Assembly (NCBI RefSeq): GCF_014337155.1
Contig: NZ_CP060632.1
Span: 1,185,001 to 1,249,000, forward strand
Source: Wujia chipingensis
GTDB lineage: Bacteria; Bacillota; Clostridia; Lachnospirales; Lachnospiraceae
Direction of reading: 5' to 3'
Length of the DNA stretch: 64,000 bases
The notes below the pieces were generated by a model, which made no database searches, was not told the origin of the DNA, and was given only the letters and a program-made list of their open reading frames with translations. The first letter of the stretch is position 1. The number at the start of each line of letters is the position of its first letter. The position numbers were made by a program, and so were the translations under genes. Of this stretch, positions 8,917-19,358 are shown one piece after another.

Positions 8917-10557
8917 ATGATGGATGAATTTGAGAATAACAGAGAAAATGAACATGTGGATCAGACACCACATGCGGAGACACCGTATGACACCGGAGAT
9001 GGTAATACGGATAATTTGAAGCGTACTGAACAGCAAACAGAACAGCATGCAGAGCATAGACAGGAGGATGCCTATACACAGGCACAGCAGTATGGAAGTA
9101 CTTACTACGGTGATATGCGTACACAGGAATATATGCAGGCGATGGCAGAACGTGCCCAGCAGATGAGCCAGGGTACCGAGCATTATTATAATAACAATTA
9201 CCAGCAGCCGAATCAGAATGCATATAATTATGGACAGAACAATTATTATCAGAACGGTTTCCAGAATGCAGACGCAGAACAGCCAAAGGCAAAGGTAAAG
9301 AAAGCAAAGAAACAGAGAGTCAAGAAAGCAAAATCACCGAAGACGCCACATAACAAGCGTACCTTCTGGAAGAAGGGTGTGGCAGTTGTTGCAAGTGCAG
9401 CCGTATTTGGTGGTGTTGCAGGTGGTGCATTCTACGGAATCGCCGGAAACCAGATCAAGAAGCTTGATGCACTTACAAACACAACGACAGAGGTCGCTTC
9501 CACAACATCGGCAGCGACAACCCAGTCTTTGAGCCTGACATCAACCGCTTCGGTTGGAAATGGCATGGATGTCTCCACAATCGCAGAAAATGTTATGCCA
9601 AGCGTTGTTGCCATTAACATCTCGGCAATCGTGGAGCAGCAGGGTATGTTTGGTTATACACAGCAGTATGAGGCAGAAGGCTCCGGCTCCGGTATTATCA
9701 TCGGTGAGAATGACAGCGAGCTTTTGATGGTGACAAACAACCATGTTGTCAGTGATGCCACAACCGTAAATGTAACGTTTGCAGATGGTGAGAGCTACGA
9801 GGCACAGGTAAAGAGTACCGATAGCGACACGGACCTTGCAATCGTTGTTGTAAAGCTCAGTGATATAAAGGAATCCACGATGAATCAGATCAAGATCGCC
9901 ACGATTGGTGATTCGGATTCCCTGAAGGTCGGTGAACAGGTCGTAGCCATTGGTAATGCACTTGGCTATGGACAATCCGTTACAACCGGTATTGTCAGTG
10001 CAAAGGATCGTACAAACAGCACGAATACAACACCGCTCATTCAGACCGATGCAGCCATTAACCCTGGTAACAGTGGCGGCGCACTTCTGAATATGAAGGG
10101 CGAAGTTATTGGTATTAACTCTTCGAAGTATTCCGATACAACGGTTGAAGGTATGGGATATGCAATTCCAATTACAGCCGTGCAGGATCGTCTGGATGAT
10201 CTGATGAACCGTCAGACACGTGAAAAGGTTGACGAGAGCGAGAAAGGTTATCTTGGAATCTCCTGTGCAACCGTATCTTCCGATGTGTCAGAAGCATATG
10301 GTATTCCAGAGGGCGTGCTTGTCACAGATGTTGCAAGCAAGAGTGCCGCTGAGAAGGCAGGTATCAAAGCAAATTATGTGATTACAAAGATTGATGGACA
10401 ATCCATCAGCAGTGCTGAGGAACTGACAGAAAAGCTGAATTATTATGCAGTTGGTGAGACAGTGCCAATCACATATGAATACCTGAAAGACGATGCGTAT
10501 GTGGAGAAAACTGTCGATGTTACATTGATGGAAAATCCAAACGCAAATAACAAATAA
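8917..10557 (+). CDS. htrA: HtrA/DegP-like membrane-anchored serine protease with PDZ domain
   Basis: About 546 residues. A long hydrophilic N-terminus rich in Gln, Asn, Tyr and Lys (1-145) leads into one membrane helix (about 150-175), placing the protease outside the cell. After a Ser/Thr linker comes the trypsin-like domain with the catalytic triad in TNNHVVSDA, SDTDLAIV and NPGNSGGALLN, then one PDZ domain (about 435-535, GYLGISCATVSSDVSEAYGIPEG). Such proteins degrade misfolded exported proteins. The ATG at 8917 is preferred over the in-frame ATG at 8896, because GGAGGA (8905-8910) lies between them. The cytoplasmic-side tail is longer than usual for the family. A terminator follows, so it is separate from the heat-shock operon. 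Confidence 0.93.
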   Translation: MMDEFENNRENEHVDQTPHAETPYDTGDGNTDNLKRTEQQTEQHAEHRQEDAYTQAQQYGSTYYGDMRTQEYMQAMAERAQQMSQGTEHYYNNNYQQPNQNAYNYGQNNYYQNGFQNADAEQPKAKVKKAKKQRVKKAKSPKTPHNKRTFWKKGVAVVASAAVFGGVAGGAFYGIAGNQIKKLDALTNTTTEVASTTSAATTQSLSLTSTASVGNGMDVSTIAENVMPSVVAINISAIVEQQGMFGYTQQYEAEGSGSGIIIGENDSELLMVTNNHVVSDATTVNVTFADGESYEAQVKSTDSDTDLAIVVVKLSDIKESTMNQIKIATIGDSDSLKVGEQVVAIGNALGYGQSVTTGIVSAKDRTNSTNTTPLIQTDAAINPGNSGGALLNMKGEVIGINSSKYSDTTVEGMGYAIPITAVQDRLDDLMNRQTREKVDESEKGYLGISCATVSSDVSEAYGIPEGVLVTDVASKSAAEKAGIKANYVITKIDGQSISSAEELTEKLNYYAVGETVPITYEYLKDDAYVEKTVDVTLMENPNANNK

Positions 10558-10588
10558 TATTTACAATCATCCGTGATTTTTCTCCCCT

Positions 10589-10616
10589 AAAGAGTGCGGT
10601 TTTCCGCACTCTTTTC
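10589..10616 (+). terminator. Rho-independent terminator after htrA
   Basis: An eleven-base stem, AAAGAGTGCGG with CCGCACTCTTT around TTTT, runs into a T-rich tail. Confidence 0.93.
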
Positions 10617-10664
10617 TTATACATGGAAATACACAATTTTTTCACAAAATTATGATAATTTTCC

Positions 10665-10693
10665 TTGACATTTACTATATGTAGTGGTAGTCT
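10665..10693 (+). promoter_or_regulatory. Sigma-A type promoter of the heat-shock operon
   Basis: TTGACA (10665-10670), 17 bases, then TAGTCT with an extended -10 TGG just before it. The predicted start lies immediately upstream of the CIRCE operator, so HrcA binding would block transcription. Confidence 0.75.
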
Positions 10694-10703
10694 ACCAATA
10701 GGG

Positions 10704-10730
10704 TTAGCACTCGATAGATATGAGTGCTAA
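10704..10730 (+). promoter_or_regulatory. CIRCE operator
   Basis: TTAGCACTC-N9-GAGTGCTAA is a perfect match to the CIRCE consensus bound by HrcA. It lies just before hrcA, so HrcA represses its own operon. Confidence 0.98.
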
Positions 10731-10750
10731 TAAATAAAAGAGGTGATAAG

Positions 10751-11803
10751 ATGGAATTAGATGAGCGTAAGGTAAAAATCCTGAAAGCCATTATTTCCAA
10801 TTACCTAGAGACTGGGGAACCGGTAGGTTCCAGAACAATCTCAAAGTACACGGATCTGAATTTAAGTTCCGCTACGATTCGTAACGAGATGGCAGATCTG
10901 GAGGAAATGGGATACATTATTCAGCCACATACATCGGCAGGACGGATTCCGACAGATGCCGGATACCGGTTCTATGTCGATCAGCTGATGGATGAAAAGG
11001 AAGAGTTTGCAGAGGTTGCAAAGCAGGAGCGTGACACACTGTTAGAGCGGGTGGATCGCATGGAGGTGCTCTTAAAGCAGGTTGCAAAGGTACTGGCGTA
11101 CAATACCAATTATGCAACGATGGTAACAGCACCAAATTATGAGAAAACAGTCAAGTTTATCCAGCTTTCCCTTGTTGATGAAAAAACACTTCTTGCCGTC
11201 ATAGTGGTTGAGGGTAACATTATTAAGAATCAGATGATTCACATCAATGTAAGCCTTGATAATGAAGATGTTCTGAAATTTAATATCTTATTGAATACCT
11301 TCTTACAGGGTGCAAGCTTAGAAGACATCAATTTAGAGATGATTCAGGCGATGAAGAAGCAATCCGGAGGGTATGGCGAGATATTAGACCAGATCTTTCA
11401 GGGAATTGTGGAAGCGATACATGAGGCACAGGAACTTGAGGTTTATACCAGCGGTGCGACAAACATTTTGAAGTATCCGGAGCTTGGAGATATCTCCAAG
11501 ACGAGTGAGCTGCTTGAAAAGCTGGAAGATAAAAATGAAGTATCACATTTGCTGGAAGAGACGACCGGAAAGACAAACGAATCCGGAATTCAGGTATATA
11601 TTGGAGATGAGACACCAAGCCTGAAAGATTGCTCTCTTGTTACAGCGACCTACCAGATGCCGGAAGGCGCAAAGGGAACGATTGGAATATTGGGACCGAA
11701 GAGAATGGATTATAAGAAGGTTGTCAGCACACTGAAGAATCTGACAATTGAACTCGATGAGATATTCAAGAAAGGCGAAGGGGTGAATGAGAATGGCCAA
11801 TAA
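10751..11803 (+). CDS. hrcA: Heat-inducible transcription repressor HrcA
   Basis: A 350-residue protein with an N-terminal winged helix (residues 1-75: ILKAIISNYLETGEPVGSRTI, SSATIRNEMADLEEMGYI, PHTSAGRIPTDAGYRFYVD) that is diagnostic for HrcA, then the GAF-like dimerisation core and the C-terminal YKKVVSTLKNLTIELDEIF. It binds the CIRCE element 20 bases upstream and is stabilised by GroE chaperonins in known systems. The ATG at 10751 has AGAGGTG upstream; a GTG at 10724 in the same frame is inside the CIRCE half-site and is rejected. Its 3' end overlaps grpE by 17 bases. No groESL is present in the window. Confidence 0.97.
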   Translation: MELDERKVKILKAIISNYLETGEPVGSRTISKYTDLNLSSATIRNEMADLEEMGYIIQPHTSAGRIPTDAGYRFYVDQLMDEKEEFAEVAKQERDTLLERVDRMEVLLKQVAKVLAYNTNYATMVTAPNYEKTVKFIQLSLVDEKTLLAVIVVEGNIIKNQMIHINVSLDNEDVLKFNILLNTFLQGASLEDINLEMIQAMKKQSGGYGEILDQIFQGIVEAIHEAQELEVYTSGATNILKYPELGDISKTSELLEKLEDKNEVSHLLEETTGKTNESGIQVYIGDETPSLKDCSLVTATYQMPEGAKGTIGILGPKRMDYKKVVSTLKNLTIELDEIFKKGEGVNENGQ

Positions 11804-12446
11804 GACAAATGTAAATGCAAATAAAGAAGCGGAGACAGTCGAGGAAGTAAAGGCTGTGGATGATGCTCCGGTAACAGAAGGAACCGACGTGAAGGTGAAC
11901 GAGGAAGAAACTGTTCCGGCAGACAAGAAAGAAGAAGTGGAAGCTGCAAAGCCGAAGCCGGTATCCAAGGGAAACCGCAGAGGCAGCAAGGCCCTTCAGC
12001 TGGAACTTGAGAAAGCGAAGGAGCTGGCAGCCGGAAACGAAGAAAAGTATAAGCGTCTGCTGGCAGAGTTTGAGAATATGCGCCAGCGTAACGAGAAGGA
12101 ATCCAAGAAGATGTATGATATCGGAGCCAAGGAAGTTTTAGAGAAGCTGCTTCCGGTTGTTGACAACTTGGAACGTGCACTTTCCAGTATTCCGGAAGAG
12201 GATATGGACCGGGCATTTGAACAGGGTGTCGATAAAATCTACCGGCAGCTCATGGTATCACTTGAGGGACTTGGCGTAAAGCCGATGGATGCAGAAGGCA
12301 AGCCATTTGATCCGGATTACCATAATGCGGTAACACATGTAGAGGATGAGAATTACGGAGAGAATGTCGTAGCCGAAGAGATGCAGAAAGGCTATATGTA
12401 CAAGGATCAGGTATTGCGATACAGCATGGTAAAGGTTGCAAATTAA
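11787..12446 (+). CDS. grpE: Nucleotide exchange factor GrpE
   Basis: A 219-residue protein. The first 65 residues are a disordered Lys/Glu/Val-rich tail. The long helix with LAEFENMRQRNEKESKKMYDIGAKEVLEKLLPVVDNLERAL and the C-terminal beta domain (HNAVTHVEDENYGENVVAEEMQKGYMYKDQVLRYSMVKVAN) are the GrpE signature. It promotes ADP release from DnaK. Translation begins within the end of hrcA (ATG 11787, or ATG 11793 two codons on), suggesting translational coupling. Second gene of the CIRCE operon. Confidence 0.97.
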   Translation: MRMANKTNVNANKEAETVEEVKAVDDAPVTEGTDVKVNEEETVPADKKEEVEAAKPKPVSKGNRRGSKALQLELEKAKELAAGNEEKYKRLLAEFENMRQRNEKESKKMYDIGAKEVLEKLLPVVDNLERALSSIPEEDMDRAFEQGVDKIYRQLMVSLEGLGVKPMDAEGKPFDPDYHNAVTHVEDENYGENVVAEEMQKGYMYKDQVLRYSMVKVAN

Positions 12447-12478
12447 CCTTTTACAATAAATCAATCAGCATATTTTAA

Positions 12479-14350
<1,872 letters not shown>

Positions 14351-14409
14351 GCGTTAAGACGGGGAGCAAGTTGATAAAAGCAGATTACGAATAATAAGGG
14401 TGAGTGCAG

Positions 14410-15576
14410 ATGTCTGATAAAAGAGATTATTATGAAGTCCTCGGAGTCACAAAAGGTGTCTCCGAGGCGGATTTGAAAAAAGCTTACCGTAAGGTAGCGA
14501 AGAAATATCACCCGGACACAAACCCGGGAGACAAAGAAGCGGAAGAAAAGTTCAAAGAGGCTGCAGAGGCATATGCTGTACTGTCCGATCCTGAGAAGCG
14601 TGCAAAGTATGACCAGTATGGTCATGCTGCATTCGAGCAGGGCGGTGGTCCGGGCGGCTTCGGTGGATTTGACTTCTCAGATATGGGAGATATCTTCGGA
14701 GATATCTTCGGAGATATGTTCGGTGGCGGCAGCCGTCAGAGACAGTCCAATGGTCCGGTTAAGGGTGCAAATATCAAGACAACAGTGCGTGTAAGTTTTA
14801 CAGACGCTGTATTTGGTACACAGACAGAGCTGGAGCTTCCGCTCAAGGATGAATGTACGGTCTGTCATGGTACAGGAGCGCAGCCGGGACATCAGCCGGA
14901 GACTTGTAGCAAATGTGCCGGAAAAGGTCAGGTTGTCTATACCCAGCAGTCATTGTTCGGTATGGCAAGAACCGTATCCGTATGTCCGGATTGTGGCGGT
15001 TCCGGAAAGATTATCAAGTATAAGTGCAGCAACTGTGCAGGCTCTGGTTATGTAAAGAGTAAGAAGAAGATTCAGGTCGCTATTCCGGCAGGTATTGACA
15101 ATGGTCAGAGTATCCGTATTCGTGCAAAGGGCGAGCCGGGTATCAACGGCGGTGAACGTGGAGACCTGCTTGTAACCGTGCTTGTTGACCGGGATCCTAG
15201 ATTCCAGAGACAGGAGTATGATCTTTACTCTTCTGAGCCGATTACATTTACACAGGCAGCGCTGGGAGGCAAGATCACAGTTACAACGATTGATGGACCT
15301 TATGAACTGGAGATTAAGCCAGGTACACAGACCGATACAAAGGTAAAACTGAAGGGCAAGGGTGTTCCGACACTTCGTAACAAGACAGTACGAGGCGATC
15401 ATTACATCACACTGGTTGTTCAGGTACCAGATAAGCTGACAGAAGAGCAGAAATCGATTTTGAACCAGTATGCAAATACAACAGTAAATGCACGTTCCTC
15501 TACGGATGCGGCATCGTCCGGTTCTTCGATTTTTGGCGATCATAAGAGAAAGAAAGGGTTCAAAAAAGGATTATAG
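14410..15576 (+). CDS. dnaJ: Chaperone DnaJ (Hsp40)
   Basis: A 388-residue type I J-protein. The J domain occupies residues 1-70 with the HPD tripeptide ([11 protein letters not shown]), followed by a Gly/Phe-rich linker ([19 protein letters not shown]). Four zinc-binding CxxCxGxG repeats follow ([36 protein letters not shown]), then two beta-barrel substrate domains. It delivers clients to DnaK and stimulates its ATPase. The ATG at 14410 is chosen over the in-frame GTG at 14404, because AAGGGTGA lies directly upstream. Fourth gene of the operon; prmA follows after 10 bases. Confidence 0.98.
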   Translation: MSDKRDYYEVLGVTKGVSEADLKKAYRKVAKKYHPDTNPGDKEAEEKFKEAAEAYAVLSDPEKRAKYDQYGHAAFEQGGGPGGFGGFDFSDMGDIFGDIFGDMFGGGSRQRQSNGPVKGANIKTTVRVSFTDAVFGTQTELELPLKDECTVCHGTGAQPGHQPETCSKCAGKGQVVYTQQSLFGMARTVSVCPDCGGSGKIIKYKCSNCAGSGYVKSKKKIQVAIPAGIDNGQSIRIRAKGEPGINGGERGDLLVTVLVDRDPRFQRQEYDLYSSEPITFTQAALGGKITVTTIDGPYELEIKPGTQTDTKVKLKGKGVPTLRNKTVRGDHYITLVVQVPDKLTEEQKSILNQYANTTVNARSSTDAASSGSSIFGDHKRKKGFKKGL

Positions 15577-15586
15577 GTAAGGTAAA

Positions 15587-16591
15587 ATGATGTGGACAAA
15601 ACTGACCATCGATACAACGGTGGAAGCTGTTGATCTCATCTCTGCATTCTTGGATGAAAAGGGTGTGGAAGGTGTGATGATAGAAGATCATGTGCCACTT
15701 ACCGAGGAAGATAAGGCTGCTATGTTTGTGGATATCCCGCTGGTTGATGGCGTGGATGATGGAACGGCAAAGGTTTCCTGCTACATAGATGACTCTTTCA
15801 ATATAGAAACGTTAAGGGCGGATATAGCTGCAGAGCTTACCCGCCTTGAAGCGTTTATACCGGTAGGCAGCAAGAATATAACACTCTCGAATACAGAGGA
15901 CAAAGACTGGATGAACAACTGGAAGCAGTTCTTCCATCCGATCCGTCTCTATGATGATATTGTCATCAAACCAACATGGGAGACGGTGGAAGATGCGAAG
16001 CCAGATGACATCGTGATCGAGATCGATCCGGGGATTGCATTTGGTACCGGATCGCATGAGACGACGAAACTTTGTATCGGACAGTTAAAGAAATATTTAA
16101 AGCCGGGCGATATGGTGTTTGATGTCGGCTGTGGAAGTGGTATCTTATCCATGATCGCATCAAGGCTTGGAGCAGGCTTTGTACATGGCATGGATATTGA
16201 TGAGCTGGCTGTGCGGGCAAGTGAGGAAAATGCGAAACTCAATCATATGGGCGAAGATAAGATCAAGTTCTCGTGTGGCAATCTGCTTGCAGATAATTAC
16301 ATTGGAAAGGGAACAACCTTCCAGCTTGACCGTTCGACGATCAAGGAGACACAGCACCTTGATGTAGACAGACAGTATGATATCGTTGTTGCCAATATTC
16401 TGGCAGACGTGATCGTGCCGCTCTCTGCGGTAATCGGCCCATATTTGAAGGACGATGGATATTTTATTACATCTGGAATTCTGGATGTGAAAGAAAACGA
16501 TGTTACAGATGCGATGAAGGCGAATGGATTTGAAGTCATCGATGTTGTGCATATGAATGATTGGGTATCCGTGATCGGAAGAAAGAAATAA
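15587..16591 (+). CDS. prmA: Ribosomal protein L11 methyltransferase PrmA
   Basis: A 334-residue SAM-dependent methyltransferase. After an N-terminal substrate-recognition domain comes the class I fold with PGIAFGTGSHETTKLC, motif I VFDVGCGSGILSMIASRLGA and the catalytic-region NILADVIVPL. The family trimethylates several amino groups of L11. At 334 residues it is slightly longer than common homologues, owing to an inserted hydrophilic stretch (about residues 240-260) before YDIVVANILA. prmA following dnaJ is a conserved Firmicutes order. Two consecutive ATGs (15587, 15590) are possible starts. Confidence 0.96.
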   Translation: MMWTKLTIDTTVEAVDLISAFLDEKGVEGVMIEDHVPLTEEDKAAMFVDIPLVDGVDDGTAKVSCYIDDSFNIETLRADIAAELTRLEAFIPVGSKNITLSNTEDKDWMNNWKQFFHPIRLYDDIVIKPTWETVEDAKPDDIVIEIDPGIAFGTGSHETTKLCIGQLKKYLKPGDMVFDVGCGSGILSMIASRLGAGFVHGMDIDELAVRASEENAKLNHMGEDKIKFSCGNLLADNYIGKGTTFQLDRSTIKETQHLDVDRQYDIVVANILADVIVPLSAVIGPYLKDDGYFITSGILDVKENDVTDAMKANGFEVIDVVHMNDWVSVIGRKK

Positions 16592-16617
16592 TTTGCGACA
16601 AATGGGGAGAACGCGGA

Positions 16618-18345
16618 ATGATTGAAAGTCCGTCAAATCGCAGTATGAGTAACACCCGGTGTTTAAAGCCGGGTGTTATTTTAAAAGAGCGATATAAAAT
16701 TGAAGAGGTGATCGGGGCAGGTGGATTCGGAATCACATACCGTGCATGGGATCCGCTCTTACAGTCGTATGTTGCAATCAAGGAGTATTATCCGTCCGGG
16801 ATTGCGACGCGGAGCGCAGATTCGTCGAAGGTCTGTGTGCCGGTTGGACAGGAGCAGCGGGAATACCATCGGGGAAGAATTCGCTTTTTAAAAGAAGCGC
16901 AGGATGTGGCGCGGTTTCAGTCGGAGCCCAATATTGTAAGCATCTATGATTATCTGGAGGAAAATGATACTGCCTATATGGTCATGGAGTATCTGCATGG
17001 CTGTACGCTGAAACAATACATTCGGGAGCATGGAGGACGGCTGGATACGGATCATATCCTCCATATCTGTCTGTCGGTGTTGGACGCACTTGCAGTTGTT
17101 CACAAGGCGGGCATGATTCACCGAGATATCAGTCCGGAGAATATTTTTATCTGTGAGGATCTGACCGTCAAGCTGATCGATTTCGGCGCGGCAAAGCAGG
17201 TGTATCTCGATGGGGAACAGACGATGTCGGTTGTCTTAAAACCGGGATATGCACCGCCAGAGCAGTATGCAAAAAAGGATAAACAGGGACCGTGGACAGA
17301 CATCTACGCGCTTGGTGCGACACTTTATTTTGCGGCGACCGGAGAGAAGCCGGAGGAATCGTTTGGACGTGTACTGGAGGATACGATAAAGCCAGTCTGT
17401 GAGGTGAACCCGGAGATCCCGCGTGCAATGTCGCAGGTGATCATGCGTGCGATGTCAGTAAAGATTGAGGACCGCTACCAGACGGTGGAGGCAATGCGGG
17501 AGGCATTGCTTGCCGGAGAGGGGCAGAATGCGCAGATGGAGCCGTATGTGATCCCAGCATCCCGGATTTCAAAGCGGGATTTGCCGAAGAAACGGGGCTT
17601 TCTGATTGGTGTAGCTTTCTGTATCGTAATTATGCTTGTAGTGACAGGAATCTGGATGGCGGGGCGTGTAGCGAAGAAGGCAGGGACGGCAACAGCAACT
17701 GAAATGAATGCAGCATCGACAGAGGCGCAGACAGCAACGATGGCGGATGCACAGACTGCCACGGACGCTGAACAGGCAGCAACAGAGGCGGAGAAAACGA
17801 CACAGGCGGACAATCCGATGGTTATGCATGTGCCAACGAAGGAGGAGCTTGCCGAGCAGGAAAAATCCGATGCGATCCTGAATATCACGTCCTCGGAGAC
17901 GGAACGCGTCAGTATTGATGCATTTGAATATATGAAGGATGGAAATCAGGGATACAGGATGGAATCCGCAGATGGTCTGGCGGCGGTTGCATATGAGGGA
18001 GACTGCGTAAAACTCTGCTTAAAGTATTATGACAGCATTCTGGGGGATACGCCGCAGGTGACAGATGATTTGATCTATTCCTATACCTTTGAACGATATG
18101 ATTCCGACTATGGAATATACCGGGCAATCTATGATGCGGATGATACATCGGGTTACTGGGACTATGCAACTTTATATCCGCCAGAGTTTCATTTTGCAGA
18201 TGATTCCTTTACATTGTATATTCCGCTTACTTCGGGGCTGGAGGATGGAAGGTACAAGCTATATTTTTCTTACGAAGATCCTGCTACACAGAAATCGGTG
18301 TTTCAGGCGACAATTGAATTTTATCTGAACAGGAGCGCGATGTAA
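16618..18345 (+). CDS. Membrane Ser/Thr protein kinase with extracellular C-terminal domain
   Basis: About 575 residues. A Hanks-type kinase domain lies at about 27-290: Gly loop VIGAGGFGITYRAWD, Lys in VAIKEYYPSG, catalytic HRDISPENIF, Mg-binding DFGAAK and PGYAPPEQY. A basic segment precedes one membrane helix at about 326-348 (FLIGVAFCIVIMLVVTGIWMAG). An Ala/Thr/Glu-rich linker (350-405) then leads to a roughly 165-residue external domain that I do not recognise; there are no PASTA repeats. The ATG at 16618 follows GGGGAG, and a longer frame reaching back into prmA is rejected. The next genes downstream encode LytTR regulators, one with an FHA domain, a natural phospho-threonine reader, so this kinase may head a small signalling unit. 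Confidence 0.93.
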   Translation: MIESPSNRSMSNTRCLKPGVILKERYKIEEVIGAGGFGITYRAWDPLLQSYVAIKEYYPSGIATRSADSSKVCVPVGQEQREYHRGRIRFLKEAQDVARFQSEPNIVSIYDYLEENDTAYMVMEYLHGCTLKQYIREHGGRLDTDHILHICLSVLDALAVVHKAGMIHRDISPENIFICEDLTVKLIDFGAAKQVYLDGEQTMSVVLKPGYAPPEQYAKKDKQGPWTDIYALGATLYFAATGEKPEESFGRVLEDTIKPVCEVNPEIPRAMSQVIMRAMSVKIEDRYQTVEAMREALLAGEGQNAQMEPYVIPASRISKRDLPKKRGFLIGVAFCIVIMLVVTGIWMAGRVAKKAGTATATEMNAASTEAQTATMADAQTATDAEQAATEAEKTTQADNPMVMHVPTKEELAEQEKSDAILNITSSETERVSIDAFEYMKDGNQGYRMESADGLAAVAYEGDCVKLCLKYYDSILGDTPQVTDDLIYSYTFERYDSDYGIYRAIYDADDTSGYWDYATLYPPEFHFADDSFTLYIPLTSGLEDGRYKLYFSYEDPATQKSVFQATIEFYLNRSAM

Positions 18346-18360
18346 TTCGCGCTCCTGTTT
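18328..18360 (+). terminator. Terminator overlapping the end of the kinase gene
   Basis: A perfect 13-base stem (AACAGGAGCGCGA with TCGCGCTCCTGTT) carries the TAA stop codon in its six-base loop. The final codons are thus part of the stem. Confidence 0.85.
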
Positions 18361-18369
18361 GCATAAAAG

Positions 18370-18491
18370 CGTAAGATATACCAAATTTTACAAATTTTTG
18401 TATATTATTTGCATTTTTTGTTTGAGATTCCTCGCTTTTGTTAAGATGTGTTCAATCCATATTTGTAAATAAAACGTAAATTATACCGAAT
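18370..18491 (+). repeat. Two direct 17-base repeats upstream of the LytTR genes
   Basis: CGTAAGATATACCAAAT at 18370-18386 and CGTAAATTATACCGAAT at 18475-18491 agree at 14 of 17 positions and start exactly 105 bases apart, about ten helical turns. The stretch between is very AT-rich and holds no ORF. LytTR proteins bind paired direct repeats, so these are candidate operators for the two regulators that follow. A weak promoter (TTGATG, 16 bases, TATTTA at 18519-18546) sits just after the second copy. Confidence 0.5.
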
Positions 18492-18583
18492 ATATAGCCA
18501 AATTAGCAGGATTCAGTTTTGATGGTATTTTTTATGATACTATTTATAAAATGAATATTTGGGACTGGGGAAGAGAACAAACG

Positions 18584-19294
18584 ATGAAAATTGGAATTTG
18601 CGATGACCGTTATGAAATACGGCACAAAGTAAAGGAAATATTACAGGAAACATATACAGAGGAACAAGGATTCTTAATTCATTCATATACTCCAAACGAA
18701 ATAAAAATTGATATCGAAGATATGGTATTTGACTGTGAAATCCTGATCATGAATACGGATTATCCAGAGAGCGGCTTGCGGGGGGTGGCGATTGCCAAGC
18801 AGATCAATGCAGCATTTCCATTTTGTAAGATTATCTATCTGACCGAGAATGAAAATGCAATCAAGGATGTGTATGAGACCAATCATTGCTATTTTGTCCG
18901 GCAAAAGGATGCAGATCAAGTCATGGAGCTTGCAATGCAAAAAGCCGTTAATATGGTAAAGCAGGATACGGCGCGGAAATCACTGGAGATTATCTGTGAC
19001 GGGCATCATGTATTTATCAATCGTCCGGATATTATTTATATCGAGAAGTGTGGAAGAACCATTAAAATCGTGACGCGGTTCCGGGAATACACCAGTTACA
19101 AGTCATTGGCAGGCATCCGCAAAATGCTGGGAGACAATATGATACGTGTGCATGGTGGATATGTTGTGAATTTGACGTATATCACTTATTTAGGTGTGGA
19201 AACGCTGGAAGTACAGAATGGAAAGACAATCCCGATCGGCAGGACATACGACAAAGAAGTCAGAAAAGCCTATCAGGAATATTGGAAAAAATAA
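18584..19294 (+). CDS. LytTR-type regulator with degenerate receiver domain (Asp to Asn)
   Basis: A 236-residue protein laid out as an AgrA/ComE-type regulator: a receiver-like domain (1-120) and a LytTR DNA-binding domain (about 135-236: IYIEKCGRTIKIVTRFREY, MIRVHGGYVVNLTYI). The acidic pocket CDDR is present. At the usual phospho-acceptor position, four residues before the Pro of DYPES, there is Asn57 (IMNTDYP), and the usual Lys-Pro pair is replaced (FVRQKD). It therefore should not be activated by ordinary aspartyl phosphorylation. ATG 18584 with GGGGAAG upstream is preferred over an in-frame ATG at 18551. Next to it are a second degenerate LytTR gene and a Ser/Thr kinase; no histidine kinase is present. 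Confidence 0.85.
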   Translation: MKIGICDDRYEIRHKVKEILQETYTEEQGFLIHSYTPNEIKIDIEDMVFDCEILIMNTDYPESGLRGVAIAKQINAAFPFCKIIYLTENENAIKDVYETNHCYFVRQKDADQVMELAMQKAVNMVKQDTARKSLEIICDGHHVFINRPDIIYIEKCGRTIKIVTRFREYTSYKSLAGIRKMLGDNMIRVHGGYVVNLTYITYLGVETLEVQNGKTIPIGRTYDKEVRKAYQEYWKK

Positions 19295-19310
19295 AAGAAC
19301 ATGGTAAAAT
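19282..19310 (+). promoter_or_regulatory. Promoter of the LytTR-FHA gene
   Basis: TTGGAA, 17 bases, TAAAAT. It overlaps the stop codon of the preceding gene, and the predicted start point falls inside the terminator stem that follows. A transcript begun here would therefore not form the complete hairpin and would escape it. Confidence 0.65.
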
Positions 19311-19342
19311 AAAAATCGAGTATGTAAATACTCGATTTTTTT
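19311..19342 (+). terminator. Terminator between the two LytTR genes
   Basis: AAAAATCGAGTAT pairs with ATACTCGATTTTT around GTAA, followed by further T residues. The A-tract and T-tract are symmetrical, so it could also act on the other strand. Confidence 0.85.
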
Positions 19343-19358
19343 ATGTGAGGACAAAACG

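Noticed and set aside
16561..16617. Longer start for the Ser/Thr kinase reaching into prmA
   Set aside because: No ribosome site; the ATG at 16618 follows GGGGAG and gives a sensible N-terminus.
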